DNA from: an uncultured Lachnospiraceae bacterium
Lineage (GTDB): Bacteria > Bacillota_A > Clostridia > Lachnospirales > Lachnospiraceae
Direction of reading: 5' to 3'
Length of the DNA: 5,603 nucleotides
Assembly (NCBI GenBank): GCA_947175285.1
Contig: CAMWMM010000355.1
Coordinates: 1-5,603 of the forward strand
A program made the translations under genes and the position numbers. Of this stretch, positions 1-5,464 are shown piece after piece. The notes beneath the pieces are model-generated. The model worked only from the letters and a program-made list of their open reading frames with translations. It made no database searches and had not been told where the DNA came from. Each line of letters opens with the position of its first letter. Positions within the stretch are counted from its first letter, which is position 1.

Positions 1-6
1 TCCAAT

Positions 7-35
7 GGATTTTTCTTATACAGATGTGATATAAT
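7..35 (+). promoter_or_regulatory. Extended -10 promoter of the ROK regulator gene
   Basis: A perfect TATAAT lies at 30-35 and is preceded by TG at 27-28, giving the extended -10 form TGnTATAAT. The -35 position (about 7-12, GGATTT) matches the consensus poorly, which an extended -10 commonly tolerates. Transcription would begin near 41-43, leaving a leader of about 35 nt before the ATG at 77. This is the only strong sigma-A-like signal upstream of the regulator. The call rests on sequence match alone. Confidence 0.6.
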
Positions 36-60
36 ACTATTTTGTCAAATAGGTTTGCAA
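31..60 (-). promoter_or_regulatory. Possible divergent promoter leaving the window to the left
   Basis: On the - strand TTGCAA (55-60) and TATTAT (31-36) are separated by 18 bp, a reasonable sigma-A-type pair. It overlaps the + strand -10 box, so the two promoters would be back to back. ROK regulators are often encoded divergently from the sugar-use operon they control, which would fit, but the gene it would drive lies outside the window. The region is A/T-rich and a chance match is possible. Confidence 0.3.
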
Positions 61-63
61 AAT
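39..63. promoter_or_regulatory. Near-palindromic candidate operator of the ROK regulator
   Basis: Nested inverted halves are visible: ATTTTG (39-44) pairs with CAAAAT (58-63), and CAAA (46-49) pairs with TTTG (54-57) around TAGG, with one unpaired T at 45. The site covers the predicted start of transcription, just downstream of the -10 box and ahead of the ribosome binding site. That is where an autorepressor would bind. The divergent promoter candidate also overlaps it, so one bound protein could control both directions. Operator function is inferred from symmetry and position. Confidence 0.4.
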
Positions 64-76
64 AAGGTGCGAGATT

Positions 77-1210
77 ATGAAAAAAAGTATTACTCCAAAT
101 CAGATTAAACAGAATAACCGCAGCATGATTTATCATTTCATTTATAGTAACCAAAAAGTTTCACAACAGGACCTTTCCTATAACCTTCATCTGAGCCGTC
201 CTACGATTGCCTCAAATCTGGCGGCTATGGAAGAGGATGGTCTGATTCAAAAAAACGGAGCAATTAATACGGAATATGTTGGAAGAAAAGCTGCTGCTTA
301 TTCTATTGTTTCTGATTACCGTATCAGCATAGGTGTGGAAATCTTGAAAAAAGAAGCAAAAATGGTCGCAGTCAATCTTTACGGCGAAAAGATTGGTTAC
401 ATGGTATATGAAGTTTCTTTTGAACGTAATGAATCTTATTATAAAGCGATATGCAATAAGATACTGGAATTTAAGAACTCACTTAATACAACAGATGAAA
501 AAATTCTTGGCATTGGCTTTGCCATGCAGGGGCTGGTATCGCCAGATAAACAAACCATATTATATGGCGAAGTTCTGTCGTGCACCGGTCTCTCTATCAC
601 TGAATTCTCCCGGTATCTCCCTTATCCATGTTCCTTTATTCATGATGCTGACAGCGCCGCCGTTTCAGAACTGTGGGTATCTCCTGAACTTGTAGACGCT
701 TTCTATCTGTCCTTAAGCAAGCATCTGGGAGCTGCTATCATCTCAAAGGGTACAATTTTAACCGGAAAACACGGTCATAATTCCACAATTGAGCACATTC
801 AGATGAAACCGGATGGTCCAAAATGCTATTGCGGAAAAATTGGATGCATGGAAACCTTACTGTCCTTGAGTGCACTACTTGGAGAACAGGAAACCGCTGA
901 AACATTTTTCCAAAAGGTACGTCAGAATGATTCTTTCTGCAAAAACCGCTGGAACACTTTCCTTGCAGAGTTGGCAGGGGCTATCAATATGCTCCACCTA
1001 ATCTATGATACGGATTTTATTCTGGGAGGATATATTGCTCAATATCTGTGTAAAGAAGACCTTGATTTTCTTCACAGACAAATTCAGCAGTTGACACCAT
1101 TCACAGAGGAACAGGATTTTCTCCGAATCAGCAAAATGCCCATGAATAATATTTCGATTGGGGCTGCGCTTCCTTATATTCAGGAGTTTCTTAATGATTC
1201 TGATATTTGA
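77..1210 (+). CDS. ROK-family transcriptional regulator (NagC/XylR type)
   Basis: This is a probable sugar-responsive DNA-binding repressor of 377 aa, a normal length for ROK regulators. Residues about 12-65 form a winged helix-turn-helix, with the recognition region around SQQDLSYNLHLSRPTIASNL (29-48). The rest is a ROK sugar-kinase-like domain. The family zinc site is present as C250, C252 and C257 in CYCGKIGCME, with H240 upstream. A kinase-type Asp lies in HDADSAA (189-195). The phosphate-binding motifs are degenerate: the expected DxGxT motif near 85-100 reads GVEILKKEAKMVAVNL, and the GTGxG-like loop near 213-221 reads LSKHLGAAI. It is therefore expected to sense a ligand, not phosphorylate it. 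The start at 77 is supported by AAGGTG at 64-69. It faces the - strand operon tail to tail and is not co-transcribed with it. The ligand and target operon cannot be told from this window. Confidence 0.9.
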   Translation: MKKSITPNQIKQNNRSMIYHFIYSNQKVSQQDLSYNLHLSRPTIASNLAAMEEDGLIQKNGAINTEYVGRKAAAYSIVSDYRISIGVEILKKEAKMVAVNLYGEKIGYMVYEVSFERNESYYKAICNKILEFKNSLNTTDEKILGIGFAMQGLVSPDKQTILYGEVLSCTGLSITEFSRYLPYPCSFIHDADSAAVSELWVSPELVDAFYLSLSKHLGAAIISKGTILTGKHGHNSTIEHIQMKPDGPKCYCGKIGCMETLLSLSALLGEQETAETFFQKVRQNDSFCKNRWNTFLAELAGAINMLHLIYDTDFILGGYIAQYLCKEDLDFLHRQIQQLTPFTEEQDFLRISKMPMNNISIGAALPYIQEFLNDSDI

Positions 1211-1318
1211 AATCAGAACTGCCTGCTATATAAAATATTCGCCAAAATATAACTCCTGTCTGCTTTTTCATTTTTTCAACTGCATAGATAAAATTGGGTA
1301 TAATAATTTCCCAAATAC

Positions 1319-1347
1319 AAAAACCTGTAAACATTCATGTCTACAGG
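1319..1347 (-). terminator. Rho-independent terminator beyond the truncated tRNA-Asn copy
   Basis: The hairpin arms CCTGTA (1324-1329) and TACAGG (1342-1347) pair perfectly. The stem continues past one A/C mismatch with ACA/TGT. Read on the - strand the stem is followed at once by five T (1319-1323), so it is oriented to end transcription coming through the tRNA copy. On the + strand it is followed only by an interrupted T-rich tract (1348-1362), so it may also act weakly behind the ROK gene, which has no other obvious terminator. Confidence 0.65.
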
Positions 1348-1367
1348 CTTTCTACTTCTTTATAAAC

Positions 1368-1397
1368 TTAACTCCCCGAGTAGGGCTCGAACCTACA
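1368..1397. repeat. Left copy of a 30-bp exact direct repeat (putative att core)
   Basis: These 30 bp, beginning TTAACTCCCCGAG, are identical to 5389-5418, 4021 bp to the right and in the same orientation. They cover the T arm and 3' acceptor strand of tRNA-Asn plus 4 bp beyond the discriminator base. Tyrosine integrases commonly use the T arm and 3' end of tRNA genes as crossover sites, so this is the best candidate core. Recombination between the copies would remove the whole - strand operon and leave one intact tRNA gene. Confidence 0.55.
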
Positions 1398-1432
1398 CCT
1401 CCACGGTTAACAGCCGAGTGCTCTACCATTGA
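1372..1432 (-). pseudogene. 5'-truncated tRNA-Asn(GTT) copy, candidate attachment-site half
   Basis: The segment matches the 3' 61 nt of the intact tRNA-Asn at 5393-5464. Counting the flank from 1368, 62 of 65 aligned positions are identical (mismatches at 1398, 1400 and 1417). It holds the anticodon loop CTGTTAA, the T arm and the 3' acceptor strand. It lacks the 5' acceptor strand and the first part of the D stem, because homology stops after 1432. The anticodon stem also has one T/T mismatch (CTCGG against CCGTG). It cannot fold as a tRNA. This is the expected remnant where an element integrated into a tRNA 3' end. A truncated tandem tRNA duplicate is the alternative. Confidence 0.75.
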
Positions 1433-1485
1433 TTGATATATAACCGTAAAATTCTAAAGTAGAGGTTGCAAGTGTGTCCAAAAAC

Positions 1486-1690
1486 TCATTCGCATTCCAT
1501 TCTGTGCAGAACCTGCTGTAAGTCATGTTCAGTTCCACGGAATTCCTCTACCCATGACTTGAACTGTTTATAGGCCGACATGACCATTTCAATCTTCTGC
1601 TTTTTCTGGGTTTCCTCCTCTTTGAGCTTTTCTGGCTATATTTTCGATTCCTCGCTTTCTGTCTGTAAGCGGCAGCAACAAATCACTTAT
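1486..1690 (-). pseudogene. Relic of the C-terminal end of an unidentified charged helical protein
   Basis: The - strand is open from 1635 to a TGA at 1486-1488 and encodes 49 residues with protein-like composition: a Lys/Glu/Gln-rich helix (LKEEETQKKQKIEMV) followed by AYKQFKSWVEEF and ending HRMECE. There is no start codon with a ribosome binding site, and an in-frame TAG sits at 1636-1638. In another frame the same strand continues upstream (about 1636-1690) as LLPLTDRKRGIENIARK, which would join the first part near the A-run at about 1628-1632 after a single frameshift. This suggests a decayed 3' end of a coiled-coil gene, perhaps a lost mobility gene. I cannot name the family. Confidence 0.35.
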
Positions 1691-2214
1691 TCTGCATTTT
1701 CTACATTTTCTACATTATCTACACTAATCTTAATTTCACCTTTCAGCTCAACTGCTCTAGCTTTGAGTTCAAATCTTCCTGCACTTCCAAATTTTTGTGT
1801 TTCTCCGCTTGGCATCAGGTCTTTAGATTTTTCTTTCAACGCTTCAATCATAGCAGCTAATTTATGTATATCTATGCGTTTGGGATTTAGCCAAAACTCG
1901 TATTGCCATATTTTAATATTGTTCTCACGGAACTCGATCTTATCATATGGACATATATGTACCCAGTCGGGGTATATAACATAATTTCTATACCATGTTA
2001 TGACAACCCCGTCTAAGAAAAATAGAATTGTATATTCTTTTTTCATTCCATCTATTGCGGCTACAAGATTATCTTTTTTCAAAACAGCCGTTTTTTTATG
2101 TTCTAGTTTTCTCCAAAACTGAGTTAAGTCCTTTCCTGTTACCAACGACAGATTACATTTTCTATCAGAAGTGTGGACCAAACAATCTTTTTGACTTTTA
2201 ATCACATCAGCCAT
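1687..2214 (-). CDS. Unrecognised 175 aa protein, last gene of the operon
   Basis: I do not recognise this protein. It has no signal peptide or clear membrane segment. The N-terminal third is basic. The core at about 61-130 alternates hydrophobic strands rich in aromatics (YTILFFLDGVVITWYRNYVI, then VHICPYDKIEF, then WQYEFWL) and ends in a helix, IDIHKLAAMIEALKE. A run of strands closed by one C-terminal helix resembles small bacterial PH-like domains, but that is only a pattern impression. The tail is charged and ends in a VENVENAE repeat. The ATG at 2214-2212 lies 13 bp inside the 3' end of the 642 aa gene. The nearest GAGG is about 20 nt away, too far to serve the start, so translation is probably coupled to termination of the upstream gene. 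Tight coupling suggests it works with that protein. Confidence 0.75.
   Translation of the reverse strand: MADVIKSQKDCLVHTSDRKCNLSLVTGKDLTQFWRKLEHKKTAVLKKDNLVAAIDGMKKEYTILFFLDGVVITWYRNYVIYPDWVHICPYDKIEFRENNIKIWQYEFWLNPKRIDIHKLAAMIEALKEKSKDLMPSGETQKFGSAGRFELKARAVELKGEIKISVDNVENVENAE
1691..1726. repeat. Four degenerate 9-bp tandem units at the end of the 175 aa gene
   Basis: The + strand reads tctgcattt, tctacattt, tctacatta and tctacacta in consecutive 9-bp units. On the coding - strand they encode the extreme C-terminus, VDNVENVENAE. The 9-bp period keeps the frame, so slippage would change the tail by three residues per unit. Confidence 0.6.
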
Positions 2215-4130
2215 TGCTTGTATCTGATTCTTTTTTCCTCATTTTGATTGATTATATTACGTGCTTCTTCGTCAAAGATCACATCGTAAATAAATTTTTC
2301 CTGTTTTTCTATCAATGGTCTATACTCGGCATTCAAGTCCAACACCAATTCAGGATATTCAATATCCTCTTTGTCGCAAAATTGTCTTAATCCTATTTCC
2401 CTTTCAACTATATCCTGAAAACAGTTACACTCTTTCAACTCATTCATTATTACTTCCGCAAGATTTTTCCACAAATTCTCTGTAAAAAATTTAAATGAGT
2501 AATTCTCAAAAAAGGTATTAACTTCATTTTCAGATGGCTGAACATTCGTTTCTTTAAATCTGTTATATAAATTCTGAATATCCATTTTCTTCTCATCTAT
2601 TGATGTAAGAATTCCATCTTTGAGTGACTCCCGATCTTCTACTAAATTAAATAAAGAGAAACACATATCCTCCAAAACGTCTATTGCCTTAATAATAGAG
2701 TCTGTAGAGCATAGTTCAGAAATATAGCCCACATTTTTGCGAGTGTTTAAAACTGCTTTACGGATGCATGCCTTTCTATTATGTCGATGTAAATCATCAT
2801 CCAGATATTCCTCATCGCTTATTTGTTCTGAGGAAAACGGAAGAAAAATGACCTTGTTGTATTGAATTGTGTATTTTCGAATAAGACTATTCATTACATG
2901 GGCATATTTTTTTATTAGAATATTTCTTTGATTTGAAAGAAATTTTTCGTCGATATCTTTGTAACAGTTCTCTCCCTTATCTAAATCCGGCCACGATACC
3001 AAATATTTAATATTAACCCTCTTTGTCAGCATTCTATATTTGAATTCTATATTATCACTGCGTTTTTCTATGGATTCATGAACATAAATCAGACTCAAAA
3101 GTTGTGCATTCATTATTTCATTATATCTATTGTTGATAAGCTGCTTAAGATAATTCGCAGCCTTATCATATTCACCATATTGCAGATATTCAATTATAGC
3201 AAGTTCAATAATATCATTTCTTTTTCCTGACTTTGCCACAGCCTTATCCACATAATGACAGTACTCCTCTTTAAATTCATTTAGACAAACATATTCCAAA
3301 GCACTGGCACAGTATGTATAGTCATCGCGAAGAAGATCAAACGAATTATCTAAGACCTTTTTGTATGCATCAATTGCGCATGACTTATATTCTTCTTTTT
3401 CTTTTGATTCCTCACCCAATTCTAAACAAATTGCATGCGCTGTTGTTCCCAACCAATACCAGAATGCGGGATATACTTCGAAATCCTCTTCAACAGCCTT
3501 CAATCTTTCAAATCTTCTGAACGTATCATCATCCAAAAGAATCTCGTTGTATTGTGTTATCTGATTTTCAGTCAGGCGATATTCGTCTGGAAAATCATAT
3601 TCATATGACAATCTCCATGCCGTATCAAACAGTTCTCTCCGCAGACCGTTAAACTGCTCTATTGCTGCTCTTTGAAGTTCCCAATCCTTACGCTCCTTGT
3701 CATCCTTAATGTCTGCCAATCTTTTACGATAATTAAAATACGCTGTTCCCAGATTAATCAGAATAGAGGCTATTTGACCAGGAGCTGGACGATTTGCAAT
3801 AATCAAAAAAGAAGTCGGACTGGGAATTGCCGACCATATTGCGCTGCGAACCTTTGACTTATATTCTTTTTCTATAAAATATTTATCTCCCTCTTGAATC
3901 TTGAAGAAGGTAACTGTGTCAAGAATCTGATTTAATACACTCAACAATGCCTCATCTTTTGGCATTTCTCTCAAATTCAAATTATTTAATATTGCATCAT
4001 ATTCTTGTTCAAGCACGGCAATATCATTATAATCTATAATCTGTGAAACAGATACTGCACATAAGTTTAACGCATACGCCGCTTTTTTCTTTTCTTCATC
4101 AGAGTATTTTTTTACAGTTAATTCAACCAT
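2202..4130 (-). CDS. Unrecognised 642 aa helical protein with TPR-like repeats and a hydrophobic segment
   Basis: I cannot assign this protein to a named family. It is almost wholly helical. Residues about 12-98 form an acidic/hydrophobic helical region (ALNLCAVSVSQIIDYND onward). Residues 98-134 are a low-charge Pro/Gly/Ala/Ile stretch (AIPSPTSFLIIANRPAPG, then QIASILINLGTAYFNY), which could be a membrane-contacting or buried hairpin. It is followed by a charged helix with WELQRAAIEQFNGLRRELFD (150-169). Residues about 222-350 show TPR-like helix pairs, for example AIDAYKKVL, then YCHYVDKAVAKSG, then ELAIIEYLQYGEYDKAANYL. The rest to 642 is charged helical sequence without visible Walker, HEPN RxxxxH or nuclease motifs. 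The start is supported by AAAGGAGA at 4139-4146. It begins 25 nt after the nuclease gene stops and overlaps the next gene by 13 bp. A scaffold or sensor role is inference. Confidence 0.85.
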   Translation of the reverse strand: MVELTVKKYSDEEKKKAAYALNLCAVSVSQIIDYNDIAVLEQEYDAILNNLNLREMPKDEALLSVLNQILDTVTFFKIQEGDKYFIEKEYKSKVRSAIWSAIPSPTSFLIIANRPAPGQIASILINLGTAYFNYRKRLADIKDDKERKDWELQRAAIEQFNGLRRELFDTAWRLSYEYDFPDEYRLTENQITQYNEILLDDDTFRRFERLKAVEEDFEVYPAFWYWLGTTAHAICLELGEESKEKEEYKSCAIDAYKKVLDNSFDLLRDDYTYCASALEYVCLNEFKEEYCHYVDKAVAKSGKRNDIIELAIIEYLQYGEYDKAANYLKQLINNRYNEIMNAQLLSLIYVHESIEKRSDNIEFKYRMLTKRVNIKYLVSWPDLDKGENCYKDIDEKFLSNQRNILIKKYAHVMNSLIRKYTIQYNKVIFLPFSSEQISDEEYLDDDLHRHNRKACIRKAVLNTRKNVGYISELCSTDSIIKAIDVLEDMCFSLFNLVEDRESLKDGILTSIDEKKMDIQNLYNRFKETNVQPSENEVNTFFENYSFKFFTENLWKNLAEVIMNELKECNCFQDIVEREIGLRQFCDKEDIEYPELVLDLNAEYRPLIEKQEKFIYDVIFDEEARNIINQNEEKRIRYKQWLM

Positions 4131-4138
4131 AATAACAT

Positions 4139-4146
4139 TCTCCTTT
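4139..4146 (-). promoter_or_regulatory. Ribosome binding site of the 642 aa gene
   Basis: AAAGGAGA on the - strand ends 8 nt before the ATG at 4130. It lies wholly within the 25-nt gap after the nuclease stop codon, which leaves little room for a separate promoter and supports co-transcription. Confidence 0.7.
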
Positions 4147-4155
4147 CTATACTGA

Positions 4156-5259
4156 CTATTGCACTTTATTTAGTTCAACTTCTAAGACGATTGGCAAATG
4201 ATCCGATACACTTTCCCTATATAGTTTTGCTGCAGCCTCTAAATCGTTCGAAAAGATTTCATAGGCATCTATTCTTCTTATTCCATAATAAACCCCCATT
4301 TCATGCATACGTTTTATATCGTAAGTAACATGATCAAAGTTATTTGCAAAAAAATGTAATTCTGGATTGAGTATAAATGGTATATTCCCCACAGGGTCAA
4401 TCTTATCTTTTTGTTCTTTTCTAACTGTTGTCAATTGATGCTGACCAGTATTCATAATTTTCCCATCCGACAAAACAGCTTGGCAAATGTCTGTAAGCAT
4501 ATCGGCTTTGCTATTCTCTGTAATTGCCTCTGGCAAATTTAAGTTATAATCTCCCAGCAAAAAAGTATATACTGATAAATTCTCAACATTTCTTTCATCA
4601 AATATATAATCAAATTCTTTATCACTCACCTGCGGCAAAATATCTTTTATTAATATTTCCAACTCACTATTTCGATAGCTTGTCTCATTTGAACTCAAAT
4701 ACTCTTCGTGGTCTTCTCTCTTCTGAATGGCAGAATTTTTGGAAAAAATTACATGTGTATTAATCAACCTAAATTCACAGAAACATCCACCTATTTTATT
4801 GACAGGACTAAATCGTCCGTAGAACGGAGGTCTTACCAGAGGTACCCCTGCCAAACTATTGCGTATCTTATACTGATTGATAATTCTAGGTTCGAAGACT
4901 TTTCCGTTACGATTCTGAACCAAACCTATTCTTCGTTTATTCCAAATAAAAGCATATCCTTCCTCGGCAATTGCAGACTGGTATAGTGAAGCAGGTTTTA
5001 CCCATCTCAGCTCCCAATTCTTAGTATACATTCCCATTGAACCACCGTTTTTATTAGGGCATGGATTATGTATTTCCGTTATTGAAACACCATCCAGATA
5101 AATCAGCAAACGCTTTGCAGCCTCATAATTCAAGACCTCTTGCAGCGCAACTATGTCAAGATCATTATCTTTGATTATTCGTGCAATATATTGTATCCGA
5201 TCATTCGTCGCATTGCGCCCCAGCTTATAAACATTGAACGAGCCAATTCTATACGACAT
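4156..5259 (-). CDS. Endonuclease/exonuclease/phosphatase (EEP) family protein, DNase I-like fold
   Basis: This 367 aa protein belongs to the metal-dependent phosphoesterase superfamily that includes DNase I, ExoIII and inositol phosphatases. The motif set appears complete and in order: SFNV (N9), DIVALQEV (E41), INTHV (N167, H169), LLGDYNLN (D237, N239), FDHVTYD (309-314, in the place of the usual late Asp motif) and the terminal SDHLPIVLEVEL (D353, H354). An active Mg2+-dependent enzyme is likely. It is longer than a minimal EEP domain, with extra sequence around 170-225 and 245-305. No signal peptide is seen, so it should be cytoplasmic. The start is placed at 5259, not at the ATG at 5271, because GGAGGG (5264-5269) sits at the correct distance before 5259 and would itself be coding from the earlier ATG. 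It is the first gene of the three-gene operon. Motifs alone do not show whether the substrate is DNA, RNA, a nucleotide or a lipid. Confidence 0.88.
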   Translation of the reverse strand: MSYRIGSFNVYKLGRNATNDRIQYIARIIKDNDLDIVALQEVLNYEAAKRLLIYLDGVSITEIHNPCPNKNGGSMGMYTKNWELRWVKPASLYQSAIAEEGYAFIWNKRRIGLVQNRNGKVFEPRIINQYKIRNSLAGVPLVRPPFYGRFSPVNKIGGCFCEFRLINTHVIFSKNSAIQKREDHEEYLSSNETSYRNSELEILIKDILPQVSDKEFDYIFDERNVENLSVYTFLLGDYNLNLPEAITENSKADMLTDICQAVLSDGKIMNTGQHQLTTVRKEQKDKIDPVGNIPFILNPELHFFANNFDHVTYDIKRMHEMGVYYGIRRIDAYEIFSNDLEAAAKLYRESVSDHLPIVLEVELNKVQ

Positions 5260-5263
5260 ATTT

Positions 5264-5269
5264 CCCTCC
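5264..5269 (-). promoter_or_regulatory. Ribosome binding site that sets the nuclease start at 5259
   Basis: GGAGGG lies 4 nt before the ATG at 5259-5257. The alternative ATG at 5271-5269 overlaps this site and has no Shine-Dalgarno of its own, so the four-residue N-terminal extension MEGN is probably not translated. Confidence 0.75.
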
Positions 5270-5332
5270 ATAATAACAATTATTCACATTGATCACACTT
5301 TCAATCCTTTTCTAAAGTATTTTTTGAAACTT

Positions 5333-5363
5333 AAAAAGCCCATAAACAATAATGTTTACAAGC
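5333..5363 (-). terminator. Rho-independent terminator of tRNA-Asn
   Basis: On the - strand GCTTGTAAACA pairs with TGTTTATGGGC around a 4-nt loop (hairpin 5338-5363), followed by five T (5333-5337). The stem needs G-U pairs that form only in the - strand RNA and would be C/A mismatches on the other strand, so the direction is clear. It separates tRNA-Asn from the nuclease operon, which starts about 75 nt further on. The operon needs its own promoter or depends on read-through. Confidence 0.75.
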
Positions 5364-5388
5364 TTTCCTAATTTTCACCTGTTGAACT

Positions 5389-5418
5389 TTAACTCCCCGA
5401 GTAGGGCTCGAACCTACA
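5389..5418. repeat. Right copy of the 30-bp exact direct repeat (putative att core)
   Basis: This is identical to 1368-1397. Here it forms the 3' end of the intact tRNA-Asn, with 4 bp beyond the discriminator base. The matching but non-exact flank continues to 5453, giving 62 identities over 65 positions. Confidence 0.55.
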
Positions 5419-5464
5419 ACCCCACGGTTAACAGCCGTGTGCTCTACCATTGAGCTATCGAGGA
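5393..5464 (-). tRNA. tRNA-Asn(GTT)
   Basis: The 72-nt gene folds as a complete cloverleaf: acceptor TCCTCGA with TCGGGGA (one G-U), D arm GCTC/GAGC around AATGGTA, anticodon stem CACGG/CCGTG around CTGTTAA (anticodon GTT, Asn), a 5-nt variable loop, T arm GTAGG/CCTAC around TTCGAGC, and discriminator G. The 3' CCA is not encoded. It decodes AAC and AAU. A terminator follows at 5333-5363. No convincing promoter is visible just upstream, so it may be transcribed with genes to the right of the window. Its 3' end forms one side of the putative integration site. Confidence 0.95.

Noticed and set aside
393..695. Open frame of 100 codons inside the ROK gene
   Set aside because: It lies wholly within a recognised gene in another frame, with no domain signal or ribosome binding site.
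1275..1304. TTCAAC and TATAAT 18 bp apart on the + strand
   Set aside because: No gene follows. It would drive transcription into a terminator hairpin and antisense to the tRNA remnant, so it is probably chance in A/T-rich DNA.
1158..1436. Open frame of 92 codons on the + strand
   Set aside because: It starts inside the ROK gene and runs through a terminator hairpin and the tRNA copy on the opposite strand. The PRVGLEPTPPRL-like end is the usual mistranslation of a reversed tRNA.
1580..1984. Open frame of 134 codons on the + strand
   Set aside because: It lies antisense to the relic and to the 175 aa gene, which has a better frame and operon context. Its Ser/Leu/Phe-rich composition is typical of a shadow frame.
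3314..4986. Several + strand open frames antisense to the 642 aa and nuclease genes
   Set aside because: They are short and lie opposite well-supported coding sequence. None shows a recognisable motif or start signal.
5259..5271. Upstream ATG at 5271 as start of the nuclease
   Set aside because: The GGAGGG that serves the ATG at 5259 would be coding from the earlier ATG, which has no Shine-Dalgarno of its own.
5277..5304. TTGAAA with AATAAT as promoter of the nuclease operon
   Set aside because: The spacer is only 14 bp and transcription would start on top of the ribosome binding site. I could not identify a convincing promoter for the operon in 5260-5332.
1433..5390. Integrase, transposase, CRISPR array or insertion-sequence ends within the putative island
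   Set aside because: No recombinase motifs, regularly spaced repeats or terminal inverted repeats were seen. Only the tRNA-derived direct repeat is present.
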